NCBI RefSeq assembly: GCF_023155275.1
Contig: NZ_JALMUV010000007.1
Span: forward strand, 124,001-188,000
Reading direction: 5' to 3'
Source of the DNA: Streptomyces rhizoryzae
Lineage (GTDB): Bacteria; Actinomycetota; Actinomycetes; Streptomycetales; Streptomycetaceae
DNA: 64,000 nucleotides
Part shown: piece by piece, positions 17,147 to 25,527 of the stretch
Position numbering within the stretch: the first letter of the stretch is position 1
How the letters are laid out: every line of letters starts with the position of its first letter
Made by a program: the position numbers and the translations under genes
The notes under the pieces: model-generated
What the model was told of the DNA's origin: nothing
Seen by the model: the letters and a program-made list of their open reading frames with translations, nothing else
The model's database searches: none

Positions 17147-18186
17147 CGGGCGGCCTCCGGGGTGGCGGCGTAGATGCCGGCGGGACGCGGCAGGCCGAGG
17201 TGCGCGCGCAGGGTGGTGCCCTCGTAGGAGCGGCGCAGCAGACCGCGCTCCCGGAGCGGCGGGACGGTGCCCTCGACGAGCCGGGCGAGGTCGCGGACCG
17301 GGTCGGCGGGGCGCAGGTGGAAGCCGTCGGCGGCGCCCTGGGCGTACCAGTCGGTGAGCAGGTCGGCGAGGCCGGCGGCGTCGGCGGGGCTCTCCAGCTC
17401 GACCGGGAGCGAGGCCAGGACGAGCAGCCGGCCGGGGTCGCGGCCGTGCGCGCGGGCCCGGTCGCGGAGCGCGGCGCGGGCGGCGCCGGCGGTCTGCGGG
17501 TCCTCGGCCCGGACCAGTGCGACATCGGCCCGGGCGGCGGCCACCTCCCGGCGGGCCCGCTCGCCCGGCCCGCCGGTGCTTTCGGCGCCGGTCGCGTCCA
17601 CGACGGTGACCGGGCGGCCCTGCGGCGGCCGGGGCACGATGGACGGGCCGCGGACGGCGAAGGTGCGGCCGGTGAAGTCGATGGGGTGCAGCTTGTCGCG
17701 GTCCACGAAGCGGCCGGTGGCCCGGTCGCGGATCTCCGCGCCGTCCTCCCAGCTGTCCCACAGCCGCCCGGCGGCGTCGGCGACCTCGCCGGCCTCCGGC
17801 CAGACCTCGGCGGGCGGCGCGGCGGGGCGGCGGCCGGTGAGCGCGGCCTCGGCCGCGGTGGTGGACACCTCCACCGTCCAGCCGGCCCGGCCGCGGCTGA
17901 CCCAGTCCAGGGTGGCCAGCGCGGTGGAGACGTGGAACGGCTCGGTGTGGGTGGTGGTCACCGCGGGCACCAGCCCGATCCGTTCGGTGGCGGGCGCGAT
18001 CCGGGCGAGCAGGCCGAGGGCGTCCGGGCCCGGGCCGCCGAAGCGGTCGCCGAGGGTGACGAAGTCGAGGGTGCCGCGCTCGGCGAGCCGGGCCAGGGCG
18101 GTGTAGTGGGCGGCGTCGGGGCGGAGCGGGTGCCGCGGGGCGTCCAGTGCGACGGCCAGCCGCGGCGGGTGGTGCGGTGCGGGCAC
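17143..18186 (-). CDS. LLM-class flavin monooxygenase, second copy
   Basis: This is a 347-residue bacterial-luciferase-like protein, shorter and divergent from its neighbour. The barrel core is recognisable: LDFVTLGDRFGG, PALGLLARIAPATERIGL-type strands, ATLDWVSRGRAGW, and a C-terminal YEGTTLRAHLGLP nearly identical to the neighbour's YAGTTLRSHLGLP. It may act on a second substrate or an intermediate of the same pathway. It lies downstream of the ABC ATPase gene with a 52-nt gap and overlaps the next gene as ATGA. Confidence 0.85.
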   Translation of the reverse strand: MPAPHHPPRLAVALDAPRHPLRPDAAHYTALARLAERGTLDFVTLGDRFGGPGPDALGLLARIAPATERIGLVPAVTTTHTEPFHVSTALATLDWVSRGRAGWTVEVSTTAAEAALTGRRPAAPPAEVWPEAGEVADAAGRLWDSWEDGAEIRDRATGRFVDRDKLHPIDFTGRTFAVRGPSIVPRPPQGRPVTVVDATGAESTGGPGERARREVAAARADVALVRAEDPQTAGAARAALRDRARAHGRDPGRLLVLASLPVELESPADAAGLADLLTDWYAQGAADGFHLRPADPVRDLARLVEGTVPPLRERGLLRRSYEGTTLRAHLGLPRPAGIYAATPEAAR

Positions 18187-18238
18187 GGTGGGGCCTTCCT
18201 GTGCGGGGCGGGGGTGGGGTGGGGTGCGGGGGCGGCGG

Positions 18239-19051
18239 TCACAGGACCTTGGAGAGGAAGGCGCGGGTCCGCTCGTGCCGCGGGCGGTCCAGCACCTGCC
18301 GGGGCGGGCCCTGTTCGACGATCCGGCCGCCGTCCATGAAGACGACGGTGTCGGCGACCTCGCGGGCGAAGCCGATCTCGTGGGTGACGACGATCATGGT
18401 GGTGCCCCGGTGCGCCAGGTCCTTGATGACGTCGAGGACCTCGCCGACCAGCTCGGGGTCGAGCGCCGAGGTCGGCTCGTCGAACAGCAGGACCTTGGGC
18501 GCGAGGGCCAGCGCCCGGGCGATGGCGACCCGCTGCTGCTGGCCGCCGGAGAGCTGCCCGGGGTAGGCGCCGGCCTTCTCCGCCAGCCCCACCCGCTCCA
18601 GCAGCTTCCGGGCGGCGGCCTCGGCCTCCTTGCGGGGGCGGCGCTGCACCGCGACCGGGGCCTCGACGAGGTTCTCCAGCACCGTCAGGTGCGGGAAGAG
18701 GTTGAAGTTCTGGAAGACGAAGCCGATACCGGTGCGCTGCCGGAGGACCTCCCGCTCCCGCAGCTCGTACAGCCGGTCCGCCGCGCGGCCGCGGCCGCCC
18801 CTGCCGAAGGCCCGGCGGGCCGGGGATTCCGCCCCGCGCCGGTAGCCGACCAGCCCCCCGTCCACGCTGATCCAGCCGCGGTCGACCTTCTCCAGGTGGT
18901 TGATGGTGCGCAGCAGCGTGGACTTGCCCGAACCGGACGGGCCGAGCACCACCGCCACCTCCCCGGCCGCCACCGTCAGGTCGATACCGCGCAGCACCTC
19001 GGTGGTGCCGAAGCTCTTGTGGACGGACCGGAGTTCGACCATGGCGTTCAT
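18239..19051 (-). CDS. amino-acid-type ABC transporter ATP-binding protein
   Basis: This is a 270-residue ABC ATPase with Walker [11 protein letters not shown]-loop [12 protein letters not shown], signature LSGGQQQR, Walker B VLLFDEP and the H-loop VTHE. It belongs to the polar amino acid uptake (GlnQ/TcyN-like) group. It carries an Arg/Gly-rich insertion of about 25 residues between Walker A and the Q-loop. The ATG overlaps the stop of the frameshifted permease as ATGA. It presumably energises import with the intact permease at 21637-22500 and the lipoprotein at 23140-24105. Confidence 0.92.
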   Translation of the reverse strand: MNAMVELRSVHKSFGTTEVLRGIDLTVAAGEVAVVLGPSGSGKSTLLRTINHLEKVDRGWISVDGGLVGYRRGAESPARRAFGRGGRGRAADRLYELREREVLRQRTGIGFVFQNFNLFPHLTVLENLVEAPVAVQRRPRKEAEAAARKLLERVGLAEKAGAYPGQLSGGQQQRVAIARALALAPKVLLFDEPTSALDPELVGEVLDVIKDLAHRGTTMIVVTHEIGFAREVADTVVFMDGGRIVEQGPPRQVLDRPRHERTRAFLSKVL

Positions 19052-19736
19052 CGCGCTGCCCCCTTGGCGTAGTGGCGTTCGACGTGGTGCTGGAGGACGG
19101 AGAGCCCGGTGGTGAGGAGGACGTACCGGGCGGTGGTGGCCCTCGGCAGCGGCACCACCTGCCCGTGCCGTCCGTGGACGACCCGGACCCGGTAGAAGAG
19201 TTCGCCGGTCGCCCTCACCGAGAGGACCGGGGTGCCCTTGGAGAGCGAGACGACCTCGTGGGCCGCGTTCGGCAGGAGGGCGCGCATCGCCTGCGACGGC
19301 ACGGTCCGCCGCAGCCGCCGCAGCCGGGGCAGGCCCCGCGCGGCGGCCGCCAGCTGCCCGGCGGCCACCGGCCGCACCCCGGCCCGGACGGTCTCCGCGG
19401 CGTACGCGGCCTGGTGCGGCGCCGGTCCCAGGACGGCCGCGCCCATCGCCCCGGCCGGCCCCGTCGTGTCGAAGCGGAAGAAGCCGGCCCGAACGGGGTC
19501 CCGGAGTCCAGCCGCCGGGAGAGGTGGGCGGGGTTGAACCGGAACAGCAGCCGGACGAGGAGCGGGACGGCCCGGAAGGCCCGGACGTGGCCCAAGGCCA
19601 CCCGGCGCAGGAACGGGCCGGCGGAGAACCGCATCAGCGCCACCGCCAGGCCCGGCGCGCAGCCGAGCGCGGTGCCGCAGGAGGTCAGCCGGAGGGTCGT
19701 CCGGACCGCCGTGAGGACCGTGGGCGGCGGGGGCAT
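19048..19736 (-). pseudogene. amino-acid ABC permease broken by a single-base frameshift
   Basis: Two frames together reconstruct a permease of about 230 residues homologous to the intact one 2 kb upstream. The first frame, from the ATG at 19736 (TGATG overlap with the FAD gene stop), encodes [14 protein letters not shown] through GTPFGPA. The second encodes FFRFDTTGP, the EAA-like loop [12 protein letters not shown] and the C-terminus to the stop at 19048. The break lies near 19483-19488, in a GGCCGGC run, where one base seems missing. Everything after it is conserved, so this is either a recent mutation or a sequencing error. Confidence 0.82.
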
Positions 19737-21640
19737 CACTGGTCAGCGGCACGGGAGTCCTCGGGGGTGGGTGCGGGGACCGGGACCGGTGGGGCGGTGC
19801 GGTCACGGAGGAAGCTGAGCAGGGCCCGCGCGGTGGCGTCGTTCTGGCGGAAGGCGGGCGCGTTGGTGCGGGGCCGGGTGAAGGCGCCGCTGCCCCGGGC
19901 GTCGGTGTGCGGGCCGAGGGCGAACCGGCGCGGGTGCGGGCGCCCGGCCCGGTCCAGGATCCGGCCGTCCGCGGGGTCGACGGCCAGCAGCCCGCCGGCG
20001 GTGGCGCGGGCGCCGTCCGCGTACAGGGCGCGCAGCAGCCGGTCCCGGGTGCGGACCACGGTCGGCTCCGGCAGCCGCGCCTCCACCAGCGCCCGGGCCT
20101 CGGTCCACGCACCGGGCACACTGGCGGACCCGGCACGGAACACCCCGCGCTCCTCGTCGGCGGTGACGGTCAGTCCGGCGCCCAGGAAGCGCACCACCCC
20201 GGCCCGGGAGAGCGCCAGCAGCTGCCGCAGCCGGGGGCCGGGCGGCCCGGAGGCGAGGAAGCTGAAGAAGCCGTGCCACCAGGGCCCGTGGTCGCCGAGC
20301 CGGACCAGCTGGCCGTAGACCGACAGCAGCGCCAGGAAGACCGCCAGGTCCGGGCTGTGCGCCGGATCGTGGCGGCGGGCCAGGTCGGCCTCGATGTGGC
20401 CGCGCAGCCCGGCCTGGAGGGCCTCGGCGTCCGGGTAGCGGACACCGTCCAGCGGGTGGTCCAGGGCCTCGGTGTCGAAGTGGTCGGCCGGGTCGGGGAC
20501 GGCCGCGGACACCAGCGCCCGGAGCGCGGCGCTGCCGGGCTCGGCGGCGGCGTACTCCTCCTCGAAGTCCGGCCAGGCCATCCGGGTGCGGCCGGTGTGC
20601 GCGGTGAACAGCCGGTGGTAGTGGGCGAAGCCCAACTCCTTGTCGATCAGCGGCCGGACGTCCCGCGGGAAGTCGATCCCGCCGGGCCGGGCGAGCAGCG
20701 CGTCCACCTCGGCTGGGCCGAGGAAGCGCGGCAGCGGCGGACGCTCCCCGGACGGCGGGTAGCCGATCTTGGCGTGGTAGGGGACGCCGCGCCGCGACCC
20801 GACGTGCAGCACCGGCTCCCGGCCCGAGGGCCGGTACACCGGCTCGCCGCCGGGCCCGGTGGTGTACGTACCGCCGCGCCCCTCGGTCAGCAGCACCATC
20901 AGGTCGACGAAGGCCAGTCCGAAGCCGCGCACCAAGACCGGTTCGCCGGGCCGCAGGCGGCTCAGATCACTGTCGGCGGTGAAGGCCGGCGGCAGGTACG
21001 CCAGCCGGTGCCGGGCCGCGAAGTCCGCCAACTCCCGCTCAGTATCCGAGAGTTGGGACTCCAGATGGCCCAGGGTGAGCACCACCAGGTCGGCCTGGAG
21101 CGGAGTGGCGCGGCCCGCCAGCCACACCTGCTGGCGCCCCTCGCGCGGCCCGGAGACCCGCAGCGCGGTCCGCCGGTGCTCGTGGACGGCGATCCGGGGC
21201 GGCAGCGCGGCCACCGCCTCCTCGTGGACCCAGCGCAGGTAGGCGCTCTGCACCCGCCGCCCGGCGAAGTCCCGTGGCCCCAGCGCCGCGGCGTCCCCGG
21301 CGAGGCCGGGCGGCGCGGCGACCGCCCCGTCCCGCACCGCCCGGGCCCACTGCGCGAGCGAGGGCCCCGGCCGCACCGGACCGGCCAGCTCCACGGTGTC
21401 GTCGGTGAAGAGGGTGACGTCCTCGGCGGCGGAGTTCATCCACAGCAGCGGGGACTGCCGCTGCCGCCAGATCCGGCCGCCGCCGGGCGGGTACGGATCG
21501 ACCAGGTGCAGGTCGAGCGGCCGGTCGCCGTACAGCTCGGGGGCGTTGGCGGCGATCCGCTCCACGATCCCGGTGCCCCGCGGGCCGGCGCCCACGATCA
21601 CCACGGAGGGCCGGTCCGGGACCGGCGCGGCGGCGCTCAC
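19736..21640 (-). CDS. FAD/NAD(P)-binding protein (NAD_binding_9 type)
   Basis: This is a 634-residue protein with an N-terminal dinucleotide-binding VVIVGAGPRGTGI and long stretches typical of the FAD-NAD(P)-binding family, including LTLGHLESQ and VRGFGLAFVDLM. It resembles the flavin N-hydroxylase-like proteins often encoded with LLM monooxygenases. The GTG at 21640 overlaps the permease stop as GTGA. Its place between two permease genes ties it to the same pathway. It could supply an oxidation step, or reduce flavin for the LLM enzymes. Neither is shown by sequence. Confidence 0.78.
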   Translation of the reverse strand: MSAAAPVPDRPSVVIVGAGPRGTGIVERIAANAPELYGDRPLDLHLVDPYPPGGGRIWRQRQSPLLWMNSAAEDVTLFTDDTVELAGPVRPGPSLAQWARAVRDGAVAAPPGLAGDAAALGPRDFAGRRVQSAYLRWVHEEAVAALPPRIAVHEHRRTALRVSGPREGRQQVWLAGRATPLQADLVVLTLGHLESQLSDTERELADFAARHRLAYLPPAFTADSDLSRLRPGEPVLVRGFGLAFVDLMVLLTEGRGGTYTTGPGGEPVYRPSGREPVLHVGSRRGVPYHAKIGYPPSGERPPLPRFLGPAEVDALLARPGGIDFPRDVRPLIDKELGFAHYHRLFTAHTGRTRMAWPDFEEEYAAAEPGSAALRALVSAAVPDPADHFDTEALDHPLDGVRYPDAEALQAGLRGHIEADLARRHDPAHSPDLAVFLALLSVYGQLVRLGDHGPWWHGFFSFLASGPPGPRLRQLLALSRAGVVRFLGAGLTVTADEERGVFRAGSASVPGAWTEARALVEARLPEPTVVRTRDRLLRALYADGARATAGGLLAVDPADGRILDRAGRPHPRRFALGPHTDARGSGAFTRPRTNAPAFRQNDATARALLSFLRDRTAPPVPVPAPTPEDSRAADQ

Positions 21641-22500
21641 CGGGCACCGGCCGTCCCGCGCGCGTACCGCCGCTCCAGGTAGTGCTGCCCGACGCCGAGG
21701 ACCGAGGTGACCAGCACGTACCACAGCGTCGCCACCAGCAGCAGCGGGATCACCTGGTAGGTGCGGTGGTAGACCAGCTGGACGGAGTACAGCAGGTCCT
21801 GGACGGCGATGACGCTGACGATCGAGGTGCCCTTGAGGGTGCCGATCAGCATGTTCCCGGCCGGCGGCAGGATCGCCCGCATGGCCTGCGGCAGCACGAT
21901 CCGGCGCAGCCGCCGCCCGGCCCCGAGCCCGAGCGCCTGCGCGGCCTCCACCTGCCCGGCGCCGACGGAGAGGATGCCGGCCCGGACCACCTCCGCGGCG
22001 TACGCGGCCTCGTGCAGGGTCAGCCCGATGACCGCGACCGCCACCGGCGAGAGCAGGTTGACCGTCCGGACGCCGAGGATCACCGGGTACAGCGCCCCGA
22101 TGTTGAACCAGAACAGCAGCTGCACCAGGATCGGCACGGACCGGAACAGCCAGACGTAGCCGCGGCCGACCGCGCGCAGCACCGGATTGCCGGCCAGCCG
22201 CAGCACCGCGAGCAGGGTGCCCAGGCCGAAGCCGAGGGCCATCACCACGGCGGTCAGCCACAGGGTCAGGCCCAGGCCGCGCAGGACGGCGGAGGTCAGG
22301 AAGTAGTCGGCGACCACGCCCCACTGGAAGGCGGGGTTGCGGACGACCGAGGCGAGGGCGAGGACCAGCAGGACGAGGAGGACCGCGGCGGCCGCCCACT
22401 GGCCGGTGCGGCGGCGCGGCACGATGCGCCAGGCGGCGGGATCGGGGCCGCCGGGCGGCGCGGCGGGCACGGCCGGGGCGTCGAGGGTGTCGGAAGGCAT
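21637..22500 (-). CDS. amino-acid-type ABC transporter permease
   Basis: This 287-residue membrane protein has a disordered N-terminus of about 40 residues and then the HisMQ-type permease domain. RSVPILVQLLFWFN, the EAA loop (HEAAYAAEVVRAG...EAAQALGL) and the terminal YLERRYARG are clear. It is the only intact permease in the locus, so it may work as a homodimer now that the second permease is frameshifted. The ATG at 22500 has GGAG 7-8 nt upstream and is the first gene of the operon. Confidence 0.92.
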   Translation of the reverse strand: MPSDTLDAPAVPAAPPGGPDPAAWRIVPRRRTGQWAAAAVLLVLLVLALASVVRNPAFQWGVVADYFLTSAVLRGLGLTLWLTAVVMALGFGLGTLLAVLRLAGNPVLRAVGRGYVWLFRSVPILVQLLFWFNIGALYPVILGVRTVNLLSPVAVAVIGLTLHEAAYAAEVVRAGILSVGAGQVEAAQALGLGAGRRLRRIVLPQAMRAILPPAGNMLIGTLKGTSIVSVIAVQDLLYSVQLVYHRTYQVIPLLLVATLWYVLVTSVLGVGQHYLERRYARGTAGAR

Positions 22501-22588
22501 GCGAAGGCTCCGTGGACGCGTCGTTCGAGCACGGGAGGCGCCTTCACACAGGCGGAACGGGCCGCGCCCCTCAGCACGGCCGGCCTTG

Positions 22589-22619
22589 AGGCTATGGGGT
22601 GGACACGGCCGGTTGTCAA
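22589..22619 (-). promoter_or_regulatory. candidate promoter of the permease-led operon
   Basis: Read on the minus strand, TTGACA (22619-22614) is followed after 19 nt by TAGCCT (22594-22589), about 90 nt upstream of the permease ATG. The -35 is perfect. The spacing is long, so the exact -10 is uncertain. Confidence 0.45.
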
Positions 22620-22667
22620 GGGACCGCCGGCCGCGGCCCGTTGGGTGAGCGATGGATCACGGGGCGG

Positions 22668-22696
22668 TTGACGCGGAAACGGATGCCTGTTCCACT
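22668..22696 (+). promoter_or_regulatory. candidate promoter giving a leaderless leader peptide
   Basis: TTGACG (22668-22673) with 17 nt to a weak -10, TCCACT (22691-22696), predicts transcription starting within a base or two of the ATG at 22704. The leader peptide also lacks a Shine-Dalgarno, which agrees with leaderless translation. Confidence 0.4.
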
Positions 22697-22703
22697 TGGT
22701 CGC

Positions 22704-22775
22704 ATGCATCCATGGCAGCGGCTGGTCACCCGTGACCACATCGACTTCGGTCGTGTGTGGTCGTCGTCCTGTTGA
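22704..22775 (+). CDS. 23-residue sulfur-type leader peptide
   Basis: This short ORF encodes a peptide ending RDHIDFGRVWSSSC-stop. The pattern HID-x2-R-V-x-S...C is that of the 'putative leader peptides' found before sulfate, sulfonate and cysteine genes in Streptomyces. The terminal codon before the stop is Cys (TGT). In mycobacteria, similar short upstream ORFs with Cys codons give cysteine-responsive attenuation. Here it lies 364 nt before the binding-lipoprotein gene. The match of pattern, size and sulfur-gene context is strong. The mechanism is inferred. Confidence 0.8.
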   Translation: MHPWQRLVTRDHIDFGRVWSSSC

Positions 22776-23139
22776 GCTGACCCCCTGCCCCTGAGGCCCG
22801 CCGTCCACCGGCCGGGCCGTTCCCGCGGTTTCTCCCGCCTTCCCCGCCGCGCGCCTTCACACCCGCGCCGCCCTTCGGCGCACCCCTCCCCTCGCTCCGC
22901 CCTTCTCCCGTCCGCCCGGCCCGCTCGTCCGGCCTGCCCGTCCGCCGCCGAGTGCCGCCCCAGGCCAGTGAGGCGTACCCATGCCCGCCGCGCCCCGGCC
23001 GCCCCGTGCGGCCCCTCTGACGCCCCATCACCCCGCCACCGACGCCCCTCCCCCCGCCTCCGGCCGGGAGGGGCCCCCAGCCCGCCCCGGAGACGAACGG
23101 CCCGCTGCCGTTCGAGAAGCATCTGGAGAACCCGCGCCC
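22776..23139 (+). promoter_or_regulatory. long C/T-rich leader between the peptide and lipoprotein genes
   Basis: The first 200 nt are strikingly pyrimidine-rich on the plus strand with few purine runs. The rest can be read as a low-complexity Pro/Ala frame from an ATG at 22981 that is in phase with the lipoprotein. I take that as non-coding or an N-terminal artefact. If attenuation occurs, the C-rich stretch (a possible Rho-loading region when exposed) would be the effector. I see no strong hairpin terminator. Confidence 0.4.
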
Positions 23140-24105
23140 ATGACCGCCACCCGCACCCCGCTCACCGCGCCGCGCCGCACCGTTCCGCGCGCCGCCGCGC
23201 TCCTGTCCACCGCGGCCCTGGCGCTCACCGCCTGCGGTCCGGGCGGGGCCGACACCGGCACGGTGGCCGCCGGTCCGGCCCCCGGCGCCGCGATCCCCAC
23301 CACCGACGTGGTCTCCGCGGTGCGCACGGACCCGGCCGTCGCCGCGCTGCTGCCCGCCGCCGTCCGGGCCCGCGGCACCCTCGCCCTGGCCAGCAGCGTC
23401 GGCACCCCGCCCGGCGCCACCTACCTGCCCGACGGGAAGACCCTGGCCGGCCAGGACATCGACTTCGCGGACGCGGTCGGCAAGGTCCTCGGCCTCCGCC
23501 TCACCCGCGAGGTGGCGAGCTTCGAGGCGATCCTGCCGGCCCTGGGCAGCGGCAGGTACGACGTGGGCACCGGCAACTTCGGCGTCACCGACGAACGCCG
23601 CAAGACCCTCGACTTCGTCACCTACGTCAACGACGGCCAGGGCTTCGCGGCCCGCCGGGACAGCCCGCTGAAGAAGGTCACCGCCCTGACCCAGCTGTGC
23701 GGTCTGACCGTGGCCACCGGCGCCGGCACCACCTTCGAGACGACGCTGGAGAAGAACCGGCACCTGTGCCGGGACGCCGGGAAGCAGCCGTACGACGTCA
23801 AGACCTACGCCGACCAGGGCGCCCTGTGGATCTCGCTCCAGCAGGGCCGCAGCGATGTGGTGATGAGCACCATCAACGGACTGCGGTACGCCGTCCGGCA
23901 GCAGCCGGGCCTGCGCTTCCTCAACGAGTTCAAGCGCCTGGACGTCGGCTTCGCGTTCAAGAAGGGAACCCCGCTGGCACCGGCCTTCCGGGCCGCGGTC
24001 AACCACCTGAAGCAGGACGGCACCTACGACCGCATCCTGAAGAAGTGGGGCACCGGCCCCTCGGCCCTCGCCACCTCCCGGATCAGCCCGCCGGAGCTGC
24101 ACTGA
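23140..24105 (+). CDS. ABC transporter substrate-binding lipoprotein (SBP family 3)
   Basis: This 321-residue lipoprotein has a basic N-terminus, a hydrophobic stretch and a lipobox LTAC, so it is anchored outside the membrane. The mature part follows the family 3 amino-acid-binding pattern: AGQDIDFADAVGKVLGL, then LGSGRYDVGTGNFGVTDERRKTLDF, and ends with YDRILKKWG. It should deliver ligand to the ABC complex encoded divergently. The ATG at 23140 is preferred because a signal peptide follows directly. GGAG lies about 12 nt upstream. The context suggests a sulfur-containing ligand. Confidence 0.9.
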   Translation: MTATRTPLTAPRRTVPRAAALLSTAALALTACGPGGADTGTVAAGPAPGAAIPTTDVVSAVRTDPAVAALLPAAVRARGTLALASSVGTPPGATYLPDGKTLAGQDIDFADAVGKVLGLRLTREVASFEAILPALGSGRYDVGTGNFGVTDERRKTLDFVTYVNDGQGFAARRDSPLKKVTALTQLCGLTVATGAGTTFETTLEKNRHLCRDAGKQPYDVKTYADQGALWISLQQGRSDVVMSTINGLRYAVRQQPGLRFLNEFKRLDVGFAFKKGTPLAPAFRAAVNHLKQDGTYDRILKKWGTGPSALATSRISPPELH

Positions 24106-24119
24106 CCCGGGACGCGACG

Positions 24120-24166
24120 GGGCGGGCACCGCACCCCGGCCCGGTGCCGGGGTGCGGTGCCCGCCC
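24120..24166. terminator. bidirectional hairpin terminator
   Basis: A perfect 21-bp stem (24120-24140 with 24146-24166, 5-nt loop) lies between the converging lipoprotein and cvnD genes. Confidence 0.88.
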
Positions 24167-24177
24167 GCCCCGCCCGC

Positions 24178-24780
24178 TCAGCGGGCCAGCGCCCCCGCCC
24201 GGGGCACGCCGCCGGCCGCGTGGCGCAGCACGACCTGGTCCATCAGCGCCGCCAGCACATCGCGCACCGACGCCCGCCGGCGCGCGTCGCAGGCGATCAC
24301 CGGCACCGCGCCGTCGATGCCCAGGGCCTCGCGGATCTCGTCCAGCTCGAACTCCTGGGCGCCGTCGAAGTGGTTGACCGCCAGCACGAACGGCGTCCCG
24401 CGCTCCTCGAAGAAGTCCAGGGCCGGGAAGGAGTCCTCGATCCGCCGGGTGTCGACCAGCACGATCGACCCCAGCGCGCCCTCCACCAGGTCGTCCCAGA
24501 GGAACGAGAAGCGGTCCTGGCCCGGCGTGCCGAAGAGGTAGAGCACGATCGCCGGGTCCAGGGTGATCCGGCCGAAGTCCAGGGCCACCGTCGTGGTGGT
24601 CTTGTTCTCCACGCCGACGAGCGAGTCCACCCCCACCGAGACCTGGGTGATGGCCGCCTCGGTGTCCAGCGGCTCGATCTCGGAGATGGCGCCGATGAAC
24701 GTGGTCTTGCCGACGCCCAGCCCGCCGCTGATGACGATCTTCACGGCGAGCGGTGCGGCCTTCTCAGAGCGCCCTGACAT
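24178..24780 (-). CDS. cvnD: conservon small GTPase CvnD
   Basis: This 200-residue Ras-like GTPase has G1 GGLGVGKTT, G3 FGTPGQDRF, a variant G4 VNHFDG (His in place of Lys in NKxD) and G5 CDAR. It is the last gene of the four-gene conservon. In the family, CvnA to CvnD are thought to form a membrane-associated signalling complex. The ATG at 24780 has AGGGA upstream and overlaps the end of cvnC by 17 nt. The longer reading starting at 24804 lies deeper inside cvnC. Confidence 0.9.
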   Translation of the reverse strand: MSGRSEKAAPLAVKIVISGGLGVGKTTFIGAISEIEPLDTEAAITQVSVGVDSLVGVENKTTTTVALDFGRITLDPAIVLYLFGTPGQDRFSFLWDDLVEGALGSIVLVDTRRIEDSFPALDFFEERGTPFVLAVNHFDGAQEFELDEIREALGIDGAVPVIACDARRRASVRDVLAALMDQVVLRHAAGGVPRAGALAR

Positions 24781-25105
24781 GGTCCCTGATCCTCTCCAGG
24801 ACATGGAGCGGCAGCTCCTTGGGTTGTTGACAGACCAGCAGTCCGCCGACGACGAGGTCGGCGATCAGCACCTTGGCGACGCCCAGCGGCACCCCGATCC
24901 CGGCGGCGACCTCGGCCACCGTCGTCGGCTGCGCACACAGCGCGACGATCCGCCGGCGCTCGAACTCCAGGGACGCGGGCGGTGGTTCGGGCACCGCCAC
25001 GACCAGCGTCTCCAGCCGCAGGCCGTCGTGCATCGGCTCGGCCCGGCCGCCGGTCATGATGAACGGCCGGACGAACAGCGCGTCTTCCTCGGCTTCCTCG
25101 CTCAT
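24764..25105 (-). CDS. cvnC: conservon DUF742 protein CvnC
   Basis: This is a 113-residue DUF742 protein with the typical FVRPFIMTGGR opening, a winged-helix-like middle (TTVAEVAAGIGVPLGVAKVLIADL) and a basic helical end. It is believed to bind DNA or link CvnB to CvnD. The ATG overlaps the cvnB stop as ATGA. Confidence 0.93.
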   Translation of the reverse strand: MSEEAEEDALFVRPFIMTGGRAEPMHDGLRLETLVVAVPEPPPASLEFERRRIVALCAQPTTVAEVAAGIGVPLGVAKVLIADLVVGGLLVCQQPKELPLHVLERIRDHVRAL

Positions 25106-25527
25106 CGCGGCAGTACCTGCCGCAGGTCCGCGATCAGCGCCGGGGTGAGCAGGTCCCCGGCCCGCTCGGCGAGCACCGCCATCTCGTAGCCGACCAGGCC
25201 CAGTTCACCGGTGGAGTCGGCCAGCACGCCCAGGCAGCTGCCGTCCCGGATCGCCGAGACCAGCAGGAAGCCGCGGCCCATCTCGATCATGATGAGCTTG
25301 ACGCCGTCGAACTCGTAGCGCCGGGACGCGCTGCGGGCCAGGCTGGACAGTCCGGAGACGACCGCGGCCAGGTGGTCCGCGTCGGTGCGGTTCAGCCCCT
25401 CCGAGACGGCGATCAGCAGCCCGTCCGAGGAGACCGCCACCGCGTCCCGCACCCCGTCCGTCTTGCGGACGAAGCTGGCCAGCAGCCAGTTGAAGGTGTG
25501 CGAATCGCCCTGAAGATCGACGCTCAC
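25102..25527 (-). CDS. cvnB: conservon roadblock/LC7 protein CvnB
   Basis: This is a 141-residue roadblock/LC7-fold protein (FNWLLASFVRKTDGVRDAVAVS, SDGLLIA, the GLSSLARSA helix). Such proteins act as GTPase-regulating scaffolds, here presumably for CvnD. The GTG at 25527 overlaps the cvnA stop as GTGA. The much longer same-frame reading upstream is antiparallel-free but out of frame with cvnA and is spurious. Confidence 0.93.
   Translation of the reverse strand: MSVDLQGDSHTFNWLLASFVRKTDGVRDAVAVSSDGLLIAVSEGLNRTDADHLAAVVSGLSSLARSASRRYEFDGVKLIMIEMGRGFLLVSAIRDGSCLGVLADSTGELGLVGYEMAVLAERAGDLLTPALIADLRQVLPR

Noticed and set aside
22981-23139. N-terminal extension of the binding lipoprotein from the ATG at 22981
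   Set aside because: It would bury the signal peptide and lipobox behind 53 Pro/Ala-rich residues; the ATG at 23140 gives a normal lipoprotein.
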